A program made the translations under genes and the position numbers. The notes under the pieces are model-generated. The model saw only the letters and a program-made list of their open reading frames with translations, ran no database searches and was not told the origin of the DNA. Source: ZC4RG30 sp031424095 (GTDB lineage Bacteria; Pseudomonadota; Gammaproteobacteria; Steroidobacterales; Steroidobacteraceae). Taken from it: a DNA stretch of 42,464 nucleotides. How positions within the stretch are numbered: position 1 is the first letter of the stretch; each line of letters begins with the position of its first letter. The stretch spans positions 1 through 42,464 of the forward strand of contig JANPGU010000259.1 in the NCBI GenBank assembly GCA_031424095.1, written 5' to 3'. Positions 7,652-14,828 of this stretch are shown here, piece by piece.

Positions 7652-8932
7652 ATGATTCCCACCCGCCGCCGCCTCGCAGTACTTGCGCTCATCACGCTTG
7701 CCACCATGCTGAACTACGTGGATCGCTCCGTTATGGGGGTGGCGCAGCCCTTCCTCGTGAAGGAGCTGGCGATCACTCCTGAAGTGATGGGCCTGATCTT
7801 CTCTGCGTTCTCCTGGACTTACGCGCTGGCGCAGATTCCGGGCGGAATCGTGCTCGACCGCCTCGGTGTGCGCATCACTTACGGGCTGTCGCTTGCACTC
7901 TGGTCACTTGCCACCTTCGTGCATGGCCTGATGGCGAGCGTGGCCGGACTGTTCTCTGCCCGTCTTGCACTGGGGCTTGCCGAGGCGCCGTGCTATCCCA
8001 CCAATGGCCGCATCCTTTCCCTGTGGTTCCCGCAGACCGAGCGCGCGCGCGCCAATGGCGTCTACGCGGTGGGCCAGTATATTGGCCTCGGCTTTCTGAT
8101 CCCGGTGTTGACCTGGATTGCCGCGAGCTACGGCTGGCGGGCGCTGTTCTTCATCTTCGGCGCCATCGGCCTGGTGTTCGCGGGCGTATGGCACCTGAGC
8201 TACCGCGATCCACACGAAAGCCGCAAGGTGAACCAGGCCGAGCTCGATCTCATCGCGAGCGGTGGGGGCCTGGCCGCGCAGGGGCAGACGAAATTCAGCT
8301 GGGCGTCGGCTGGCAAGCTGATGCGCAAGCGCCAGGTGCTCGGCGCCTCCATTGGCCAGTTCTGCAGCAACTCGACACTGGTGTTTTTCCTGACCTGGTT
8401 CCCGAGCTACCTCGTTACGGAACGGGGCATGGACTGGATCAAATCGGGATTCGCCGCGTCCTTGCCCTACATTGCGGCCTCGGTCGGCGTGTTGCTGGGA
8501 GGCGTGATTTCGGACGGCCTGATCCGCCGCACGGGCTCGGCAACCCTGGGGCGCAAGCTGCCCGTGATCGCCGGCCTGCTGCTGACCTCGACCATGGTGC
8601 TGGCGAATTTCACGTCGAGCAACGCGCTGGTCATTGCAATCATGTCGGTGGCGTTCTTCGGCCAGGGAATGGGCAACCTCGGCTGGACACTCATCGCCGA
8701 TGTCGCCCCGAAGTCGATGATCGGGCTCACCGGCGGCCTGTTCAATCTGTGCGCCAACCTTGCGGGCATCGTCACCCCCATCGTGATCGGTGTTGTAGTG
8801 GGCAGGACGGGTAGCTTCTATGGTGCGCTCGCCTACATAGGCGCCCTGGGCCTGATCGGTGCCGCAGCCTATCTGTTCATCCTTGGGACAGTGGAGCGGG
8901 TTTCCGTCGATGCGCCCGTCGGCGGTGATTGA
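7652..8932 (+). CDS. MFS transporter, anion:cation symporter (ACS) family
   Basis: A 426-residue inner-membrane permease with twelve predicted helices in two six-helix halves. The first helix carries LNYVDRSVMGVAQPFL, the Asp-Arg signature of ACS carriers for organic acids (hexuronates, galactonate, phthalate, hydroxyphenyl acids). It is followed by the MFS loop IPGGIVLDRLGVR and, in helix 4, RLALGLAEAPCYPTNGR. A central cytoplasmic loop (HESRKVNQAELDLIASGGG) precedes helix 7. It starts at ATG 7652, 15 bases after the carboxylesterase stop; the ribosome binding site is weak, so coupling is likely. Since its neighbours release and oxidise hydroaromatic acids, shikimate, quinate or a phenolic acid are plausible cargo, but the sequence alone does not show which. 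Confidence 0.88.
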   Translation: MIPTRRRLAVLALITLATMLNYVDRSVMGVAQPFLVKELAITPEVMGLIFSAFSWTYALAQIPGGIVLDRLGVRITYGLSLALWSLATFVHGLMASVAGLFSARLALGLAEAPCYPTNGRILSLWFPQTERARANGVYAVGQYIGLGFLIPVLTWIAASYGWRALFFIFGAIGLVFAGVWHLSYRDPHESRKVNQAELDLIASGGGLAAQGQTKFSWASAGKLMRKRQVLGASIGQFCSNSTLVFFLTWFPSYLVTERGMDWIKSGFAASLPYIAASVGVLLGGVISDGLIRRTGSATLGRKLPVIAGLLLTSTMVLANFTSSNALVIAIMSVAFFGQGMGNLGWTLIADVAPKSMIGLTGGLFNLCANLAGIVTPIVIGVVVGRTGSFYGALAYIGALGLIGAAAYLFILGTVERVSVDAPVGGD

Positions 8933-8963
8933 CACGGCCAAACTCGCGGCAAATAGTGCGTGA

Positions 8964-9644
8964 GTGAAACCAAAAACGACCCGCAAGTCTGCCATTGCAG
9001 CGGCACCCGCGCGCCGTCCCCGCCGTTCGCACGCGGTCTCGCGCGAGCTCGCCATCAACCAGATTCTGGACATCGCGACCCAGGAGTTCGTCGACAAGGG
9101 TCTCGCCGGGGCGCGTATCGACGAGATCGCCGGTCGCGCCACCAAGCGCAAGATCTACTACTACTTCGAGGGCAAGGACGACCTGTATCGCGCGGTGCTG
9201 GCGCGGGCGTACCGCCGCGTCCGCGAAAGTGAGAGTGGTGTCGATCTGGAAAAGGGCAGTGCGCCAGATGCGCTGCGCCGGCTGGTCGAGCACGACGTGC
9301 GTTACCACTCCCAGCACCCGGAACTGGTGCGTCTGGTGATGAACGAAAACATTCACCGGGCGGAGCATCTGAAGCAGATCGAGGAGCTGCCTGCTGGCAA
9401 TGCCCGCGTCATTGAAATGTTGCGCCGACTGATCCAGCGCGGCGAGGCCGACGGCAGCTTCCGCAGGGGAATCGACCCGGTAAGGCTGCACATGAACATG
9501 ACCGCGCTGAGCTTCTACAACGTCTCGAACCAGTTCACGTTCGCGCACAACTTCGGTGTCGACATGTCCAGCCGCAAGGCTGTGGCAGCGCGGGCTCGCG
9601 AGGTGGCCGACATCATCGTGGCCTGGGTCGCGGCCAAGCCCTGA
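8964..9644 (+). CDS. TetR family transcriptional regulator
   Basis: A 226-residue TetR repressor starting at GTG 8964. A basic, Ala/Arg/Pro-rich tail of about 24 residues precedes the helix-turn-helix (NQILDIATQEFVDKGLAG, then RIDEIAGRATKRKIYYYF, about 30-75), the usual TetR DNA-binding domain. The ligand domain (80-226) resembles the TetR_C group seen with aromatic catabolism regulators (SQHPELVRLVMNENIHR). It lies 31 bases after the transporter gene and is followed at once by a strong terminator. The two copies of GAACNNGTTCGTACCA in the quiC1 and TonB promoters flank its transcription unit, so it probably represses both units, including its own operon. The inducer is not visible; a pathway intermediate is the ordinary expectation. 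Confidence 0.9.
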   Translation: MKPKTTRKSAIAAAPARRPRRSHAVSRELAINQILDIATQEFVDKGLAGARIDEIAGRATKRKIYYYFEGKDDLYRAVLARAYRRVRESESGVDLEKGSAPDALRRLVEHDVRYHSQHPELVRLVMNENIHRAEHLKQIEELPAGNARVIEMLRRLIQRGEADGSFRRGIDPVRLHMNMTALSFYNVSNQFTFAHNFGVDMSSRKAVAARAREVADIIVAWVAAKP

Positions 9645-9655
9645 ACGCGGTCTTT

Positions 9656-9690
9656 TGCTGCGACACACATTCCTGTGTCGCGGCATTTTT
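9656..9690 (+). terminator. Rho-independent terminator after the TetR gene
   Basis: A near-perfect 12-base-pair stem (9656-9667 with 9674-9685, one G-T pair) around the loop CATTCC is followed directly by TTTTT. It lies 11 bases after the TetR stop and should end the quiC1-to-TetR transcript, separating it from the TonB receptor unit. Confidence 0.9.
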
Positions 9691-9701
9691 GCACGCCGAT
9701 A

Positions 9702-9728
9702 TTGACAGGAACGAGTTCGTACCATAAA
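9702..9728 (+). promoter_or_regulatory. Predicted promoter of the first TonB receptor gene
   Basis: A perfect -35 hexamer TTGACA (9702-9707) is followed by CATAAA (9723-9728) with a short 15-base spacer; TAAATA at 9725-9730 is an alternative with 17. It sits just past the terminator and about 50 bases before the ATG. The operator copy occupies the spacer. Confidence 0.55.
9709..9724 (+). promoter_or_regulatory. Second copy of the shared operator
   Basis: GAACGAGTTCGTACCA differs from the minus-strand quiC1 operator at two central bases only and likewise abuts CATAA. The GAAC-N2-GTTC core is preserved. A further GGTTCC lies at 9731-9736. Placement between -35 and -10 implies repression by the same regulator, most likely the TetR protein encoded immediately upstream. 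Confidence 0.6.
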
Positions 9729-9775
9729 TAGGTTCCAACCAACCGGCACATTCCGCCGGACAAGAAGGGGGAGTT

Positions 9776-12730
9776 ATGGATCGGACCAGCAGGTCGCGGC
9801 TTTCGGTGTCGGCCGCGGTGGCGTTGATTGTCGGATCGGCCGCACAGGCGCAGACCGCGCCGGCAGCGGGCGATACCAACCTTGAAGAGGTCGTGGTTAC
9901 CGGCTCGTTGATCCAGCGTCCCAACAATACGGCGGTCAGTCCGATCCTCTCGGTAAGCGAAGCGGCGCTCGATGAAAGCGGCCAGGCTACGCTGGTCGAT
10001 GCGCTGAACCAGTTGCCGGGTTTTACGGTCGGCGGCAACGCAGCAACTGGCGGGCAGGGCACGGGTGGTCGTGCATCGATCAACCTGCACGGCCTCGGGA
10101 CCAATCGCAACCTGGTGCTGCTGGATGGCCGCCGCCTGCCGGTCTCGGACATCGCGGGCAACGTCGACATCAACATCCTGCCGGACGCGATCATCGACGG
10201 CGTGGACGCGATTACCGGCGGTGCCTCGGCGGTCTATGGTTCGGATGCCATGTCGGGTGTCGTCAATTTCAAGACCGTGCGTGGTTTCGACGGCGTCAAG
10301 GTCGATGTACTGAGTTCGCTCAGCGAGCGCGGTGATGCGTGGCGCCTGAACGGATCGGTCGCGTTCGGTGGCAAATATGCCGATGGTCGCGGCAACCTGA
10401 TCGCGGCGCTGAGCTTCGCGAAGCAGGATCCGGTGAACGGCAGTTCGCGCTCGTTCTTCTTCAACAAGATTCCTTCTTCGTTCATCGGCACCGGTACGTT
10501 CGTTCCCTCCGCCACCAATGCGCCAAATGCGGCGGTGCTGCAGACCATCTTCACTGGCTACGGCATCACCGGCACGCGCAATCCACTGCTCAACCTTGGC
10601 TTCAACAATGACGGCACGCTGTTTGTGCAGACCGGTGCCGTCAACTACAAGGGGGCCAATGGCAGCAACGGCTACGCCGTCATCGGCGGCAATGTGCGCA
10701 TGCCCGTGGGTCAGCAGATTGATTTCTACAATGGGCTGGAGCGCAAGAGCGCGTTCCTGAAGACCGACTACGATCTCAATGACAATCTGACGGCGTACGC
10801 GCAGTTCATGTACGTCAATCCCAGCGTGTCCACGGCCAGCGGCGGCAGCCTGACGCAGTTTCCGGCGCTGACGACAATACCTGTGACCAATCCCTTCATA
10901 CCCGCGGATCTGAGAACCGTGCTGGCATCGCGTCCGACGGCAGCTGCACCATTCGGCTGGAACGCGCGCTACGTCGGCGTGCCCTACAAGGGCTGGGATG
11001 AGACCTACCATGTCAGCCAGTACCTGGCGGGGCTCAAGGGCAGCCTCAGCGACAGCTGGCGCTTCGACACCTTCGTATCCTACGACGAGTCCGTGCACGA
11101 CCAGACCATGCACAACGCCGTGCTGAAAACCCAGGTCCAGCGATTGCTCAATGCAACCGATGGTGGTGCGTCATTGTGTGCTGGAGGGTTCAACCCTTTC
11201 GGCGACGCCAATGCGCGCACGCTTTCGGCAGCATGCCGCGCCTTCATCACCAAGGACGCGCACAGCAGCGAGGAACTCAGCCAGACGCAGGTGCAGGGCC
11301 AGGTCAATGGCGCACTGTTCGATACCGGTGCCGGCAAGGCGCAACTCGCCCTGCTTGCCGCCTATCGTCGCAATACCTATGCCTTCTCGCCTGACAGCGA
11401 CCTGGTGTCACCCAATGGCTTCAATGTGTTCGTGCCCAGCAGTCCCGGTGGCAACATCGAAGGCGTGGTGAATACGCTGCCGGTGCCGCGCAAGGCAGTG
11501 TCGGTCAAGGAGTTTGCGCTGCAGATCGACGTGCCGCTGCTTGCTGACGCGCCGTGGGCGAAGGAACTGGGCGTTGGTGCCGCCGCGCGCGTCTCCGACT
11601 ACTCGGTTACCGGCTCGGTGAAGAGCTACGAGTTCGATGGCCGTTGGCGGCCGGTGGATTCGCTGCTGGTTCGCGGCAGTTGGCAGCGCGCGGTGCGGGC
11701 CCCGAACATCGCCGAGCTGTTCTCCCCCCCGCAGGGCGCACAACTGGTCATCGGCACCCCACCGGCGTCACTGGGTGATCCTTGCGACGTTCGTTCCACG
11801 GCGCGCACGGGTGCCAGCGCTGCGCAGGTCGCTGCGCTGTGCGTCACGCAGGGCGTTCCCGCCGCGGCGATCGGCAGCTACACCTTCCCCACCACCGCTA
11901 CCGGGCAGGTGAACTCCGGCAATCTCGGTGTCACACCGGAGCGCGCCAATACCTTCAACATCGGTCTGGTCTGGAATTCGCAGCAGGATGGCTGGCTTGC
12001 GGATGCGTCGGCATCGATCGACTACTACAAGATCAGCATCGATGACGTCATCTCGACGGTGCCCGGTCTCACGGTACTTTCGAAGTGCTACAACCTCGAT
12101 GGGTCCAATCCTTCGTACAGCAACGCCAACGAGTTCTGCGCATTGATTGCTCGCGACTCCACTGGCCAGATCCTGAACGTATCAACGCCCTACAAGAACC
12201 TGGGCGCGCTGCGTACTGACGGTGTAGAGGTTCAGTTGCATTACGGAATCCCCGGGTTGCAGAGCCTCTCCGGCAAGTTCGCAGTCGACTCGGCCATCAC
12301 CTGGCTCAACAGCTACCGCGTGCAACTGTTGCCGGGCGCTGCGTTGCTGGAATACACGGGTGTAAGCGTCGGTGGTGCCGGGCCCGGAGCGGTGCCGCCG
12401 CGCGCCACTCCCGAGTGGCGCGCCTTGACCACCTTCAGCTATCGGATGGAGCGTGCAAATGCGGGTCTGCGCTGGCGCTATCAATCCTCGATGGATGACC
12501 AGAGCTCGGTGCTGACCCCAACCAACGTCAGCGTCGGCGTCCCGACGTACCAGCTGTGGGACCTGTTCGGCAACTTCAAGGTGAACAAGACGCTCGAGCT
12601 GCGGGCCGGTGTGAACAACCTGTTCGACAAGGGCCTGCCATTCGTCTCCAGTTCGCAGAATGGTACCGATGTGGCGTTGTATGATCCGATCGGCCGTTCC
12701 TATTATGTTGGACTCAAGGCGAGCTTTTGA
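9776..12730 (+). CDS. TonB-dependent outer-membrane receptor
   Basis: A 984-residue receptor starting at ATG 9776 behind GGGGGAG. A signal peptide (to about AQAQ, residue 25) is followed by the TonB-box-like LEEVVVTGS. The plug domain spans about 45-170 with ALNQLPGF, INLHGLGTNRNLVLLDGRR and VYGSDAMSGVVNFKT, and the remainder is a 22-strand beta barrel ending in aromatic YYVGLKASF. Such receptors import scarce or bulky substrates across the outer membrane using TonB energy. This one has its own promoter with the operator also found at quiC1, and its stop overlaps the shikimate dehydrogenase start. The likely cargo is therefore the ester or glycoside that feeds this pathway rather than iron. 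No FecR-interacting N-terminal extension is seen. Confidence 0.93.
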   Translation: MDRTSRSRLSVSAAVALIVGSAAQAQTAPAAGDTNLEEVVVTGSLIQRPNNTAVSPILSVSEAALDESGQATLVDALNQLPGFTVGGNAATGGQGTGGRASINLHGLGTNRNLVLLDGRRLPVSDIAGNVDINILPDAIIDGVDAITGGASAVYGSDAMSGVVNFKTVRGFDGVKVDVLSSLSERGDAWRLNGSVAFGGKYADGRGNLIAALSFAKQDPVNGSSRSFFFNKIPSSFIGTGTFVPSATNAPNAAVLQTIFTGYGITGTRNPLLNLGFNNDGTLFVQTGAVNYKGANGSNGYAVIGGNVRMPVGQQIDFYNGLERKSAFLKTDYDLNDNLTAYAQFMYVNPSVSTASGGSLTQFPALTTIPVTNPFIPADLRTVLASRPTAAAPFGWNARYVGVPYKGWDETYHVSQYLAGLKGSLSDSWRFDTFVSYDESVHDQTMHNAVLKTQVQRLLNATDGGASLCAGGFNPFGDANARTLSAACRAFITKDAHSSEELSQTQVQGQVNGALFDTGAGKAQLALLAAYRRNTYAFSPDSDLVSPNGFNVFVPSSPGGNIEGVVNTLPVPRKAVSVKEFALQIDVPLLADAPWAKELGVGAAARVSDYSVTGSVKSYEFDGRWRPVDSLLVRGSWQRAVRAPNIAELFSPPQGAQLVIGTPPASLGDPCDVRSTARTGASAAQVAALCVTQGVPAAAIGSYTFPTTATGQVNSGNLGVTPERANTFNIGLVWNSQQDGWLADASASIDYYKISIDDVISTVPGLTVLSKCYNLDGSNPSYSNANEFCALIARDSTGQILNVSTPYKNLGALRTDGVEVQLHYGIPGLQSLSGKFAVDSAITWLNSYRVQLLPGAALLEYTGVSVGGAGPGAVPPRATPEWRALTTFSYRMERANAGLRWRYQSSMDDQSSVLTPTNVSVGVPTYQLWDLFGNFKVNKTLELRAGVNNLFDKGLPFVSSSQNGTDVALYDPIGRSYYVGLKASF

Positions 12731-13629
12731 CCGCTGATCCCCTAGCCGGTACCGTCTCGCGGGGCGGTGCCGGTTCTCCCGTTGAAACGACCGCGATCCT
12801 GCGCTCGGGTCTGGCTGGGCGATCCATTCTTGCCTCGCGGTCGTCATGGCTGCACGAACAGGAGGCGCGGGCGCAGGGGCTGGCGCTCACCTACGAACTC
12901 ATCGATTTCGATGCTCGCGGCCTGCCGGATGCGGCACTGGGACCCATGATTGCCAAGTTGCGAGACAGCGGCTTCTGCGGTTTCAATGTCACCTATCCGT
13001 TCAAGCAGGCCATCATTCCGTTGCTGGATGGTCTGGCCGACAGCGCGGAACTGGTCGGTGCGGTCAACACTGTCGCGATTCGCGCCGGGCGCATGACCGG
13101 TCACAACACCGACGTGGCAGGTTTTCGAGACAGTGTCCGCGATGGGCTGGCCGGCGCATCACTGGAACGCGTGCGGCAATTCGGCGCGGGTGGCGCCGGC
13201 GCGGCTGTGGCCTCCGCGCTGCTGTCACTGGGCACGAAGAATCTTTGCATCGTCGATGTCGATGATATGCGGGCGAATGGACTGGTCGCCGATTTGCAGC
13301 TGAGATTTCCGGATCGAGTCATCACCTCAGCAGGCATCGCGAGTGCCCCGCTGCACGTGGATGGCATCGTCAACGCAACACCGGTTGGTATGGTTGCACA
13401 CCCCGGCATGCCCATCGACGTGAAATTCCTGGGGCCGCAGATGTGGGTTGCGGACATCGTTTATTTTCCGCTAGAGACAGGGCTGCTGCGAGCCGCACGC
13501 GAGCGCGGCTGCCGCGTTCTCAATGGCTCTGGGATGGTCATTGGGCAGGCCGCACTGGCCTTCGAGATCATCACTGGATTCGAGGCGGACGTTCACCGCA
13601 TGCGCGAGAGTTTCTTCGCCCGGGCCTAG
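12727..13629 (+). CDS. Shikimate/quinate dehydrogenase, NAD-type
   Basis: A 300-residue AroE-family dehydrogenase. TTG 12727 overlaps the receptor stop, with GGCGAG upstream; no other in-frame start exists before the conserved core. Substrate-binding residues are visible as SRS (37-39), NVTYPFK (87-93, catalytic K93), GAVNTV (111-116) and GHNTD (125-129, catalytic D129). The nucleotide fold carries GAGGAG (153-158), and the second beta strand ends CIVDVDD instead of the NRT-type loop of biosynthetic AroE. An acidic residue there favours NAD over NADP, as in catabolic QsuD/YdiB-like enzymes. It would oxidise shikimate to 3-dehydroshikimate, the QuiC1 substrate, or quinate to 3-dehydroquinate. 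The first 22 residues have no family counterpart. A catabolic role is inferred from position and cofactor motif. Confidence 0.88.
   Translation: MTADPLAGTVSRGGAGSPVETTAILRSGLAGRSILASRSSWLHEQEARAQGLALTYELIDFDARGLPDAALGPMIAKLRDSGFCGFNVTYPFKQAIIPLLDGLADSAELVGAVNTVAIRAGRMTGHNTDVAGFRDSVRDGLAGASLERVRQFGAGGAGAAVASALLSLGTKNLCIVDVDDMRANGLVADLQLRFPDRVITSAGIASAPLHVDGIVNATPVGMVAHPGMPIDVKFLGPQMWVADIVYFPLETGLLRAARERGCRVLNGSGMVIGQAALAFEIITGFEADVHRMRESFFARA
12744..12775 (+). other. Hairpin at the receptor/dehydrogenase junction
   Basis: An 11-base-pair stem (12744-12754 with 12765-12775, two G-T pairs) encloses a ten-base loop. It lies 14 bases after the receptor stop and inside the first codons of the dehydrogenase. 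A weak TTCTCCC follows instead of a T tract, so partial termination, message stabilisation or translational damping are all possible. Confidence 0.4.
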
Positions 13630-14723
13630 TTGTCAGATCCCGGCAGACGTCGATAGGCGATGCGATCAGCCTGGTAGGACCCCAGCCACAATTCGTTGCC
13701 AATCACCACTGCGCTGGAGACACCATTGAAGGCGGGGTTGGGTGTTGCATACGCGACAATTGAAAACATCAGGCTGCCAGGGTCCAGGGAGGCGACGACA
13801 TAGCCGCGCGGGCAGCGCATGGAATCGGCCTGTCCATTGACTACCTTGCGCACTCCGCCGCACGCGGGCTCGTCGTACACCATGCCGGCCAATAGCAGGC
13901 GACCATTGTCCCAGTGCAGGTTGTCTGGCATGAAGCCTGGCGCCTCGATCTGGCGCAATGGTCTGGATGTATCCCTCAGGCTGTAGACAAACACCGAGTG
14001 CAGGCCGAAGGCGATGACGTAAAACTCCCGGCCATCGGGCGAGGTTTCAATACCGTTGTTGCCGGGCAGCTCGGTGCCTGGAAGCAATCGAAAGCCACTG
14101 CTGCCCGGTCGCCATTGATAGACGCCACCGGTGGGTTTGCGATTGACGAAATCGGCATAAGTATGACCCGGTCGCGCCAATACCGTGGTCAGTAGCGTTC
14201 CATCGGGAGTCGCTGCAATGGCATTGCCTGCCAGTCCGTATGGCAACAGTACACAGCCTGTCCAGGTCAATGACGGCTCGCCGCCGCGCGCGTCGATGTC
14301 GAACACCTCGATCGACTCGCGGCCACCATGATTGACCACAAACAATTGGTATCGTCCGGCTGCAGCAGTGCGCAGGCTCAAACCATGCGCATTGAATGAT
14401 TCTGCGGACGGCGCTCCCGGACAAGAGCCGTAGCGGATGGAATCAGCGCGAATCTGTTCCGGCGTGCCCGCATACCAGCGCCGCCATGACCTGGAGCGCG
14501 TGTCCAGCAGTTTCAGGCCTGACCCGTCTGCAAAGCCGCTGGCGATCAACCAGCGAGTGTCGGAAATGTGCCGGAGATCTTCGGGCTTCTGGATTCCACA
14601 GATGAATTCGAGGCCATTGACTGGCGGGCAGGATACACCGCTTTCCTGGAAGGGCGCCTGCGCCGCGCTGAGGTGGGCAAGGCAGAGCAGGAAGCAGATG
14701 CCTATGAGCTTTCTGTTGAACAT
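13626..14723 (-). CDS. Exported SMP-30/gluconolactonase-like beta-propeller protein
   Basis: A 365-residue protein from ATG 14723; the frame stays open upstream, but a signal peptide starts exactly here (MFNRKLIGICFLLCLAHLSAA-QA). The mature part is a beta propeller of the SMP-30/gluconolactonase/strictosidine-synthase type: FNAHGLSLR, LFVVNHGGRESIEVFDID, GLAGNAIAATPDGTLLTTV, GNNGIETSPDGREFYV and PGFMPDNLHWDNGRLLLAG place His, Asn and Asp near the central metal, as in lactonases and paraoxonase-like enzymes. Several cysteines suit periplasmic disulfides. It is divergent from the quinohemoprotein dehydrogenase, which invites a link (alcohol or sugar oxidised to a lactone, lactone opened), but this is inference. 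Its stop shares CTAG with the dehydrogenase gene on the other strand. A binding-only function is possible. Confidence 0.8.
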   Translation of the reverse strand: MFNRKLIGICFLLCLAHLSAAQAPFQESGVSCPPVNGLEFICGIQKPEDLRHISDTRWLIASGFADGSGLKLLDTRSRSWRRWYAGTPEQIRADSIRYGSCPGAPSAESFNAHGLSLRTAAAGRYQLFVVNHGGRESIEVFDIDARGGEPSLTWTGCVLLPYGLAGNAIAATPDGTLLTTVLARPGHTYADFVNRKPTGGVYQWRPGSSGFRLLPGTELPGNNGIETSPDGREFYVIAFGLHSVFVYSLRDTSRPLRQIEAPGFMPDNLHWDNGRLLLAGMVYDEPACGGVRKVVNGQADSMRCPRGYVVASLDPGSLMFSIVAYATPNPAFNGVSSAVVIGNELWLGSYQADRIAYRRLPGSDN

Positions 14724-14779
14724 CACTGGCCTGGCGACGTTTTGCCTGTCAGTTCTACGCCGTTTCCCGCCGCAACGTC

Positions 14780-14813
14780 TATACTTTGGCCGATCCGACA
14801 CCAACAGATCGGC
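14780..14813 (+). promoter_or_regulatory. -10-like element and inverted repeat before the PQQ dehydrogenase gene
   Basis: TATACT at 14780-14785 matches the -10 consensus at five of six bases, although no good -35 is present at the right distance. It is followed by the inverted repeat GCCGATC (14789-14795) and GATCGGC (14807-14813) with an 11-base spacer. The repeat could be an activator or repressor site or a 5-prime hairpin ahead of the GGGGG ribosome binding site. Confidence 0.35.
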
Positions 14814-14828
14814 GACATCGGGGGCGAC

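Noticed and set aside
14568..14828. Upstream extension of the PQQ dehydrogenase frame
   Set aside because: It overlaps the divergent propeller gene and lacks a ribosome binding site; the signal/lipobox begins after ATG 14829.
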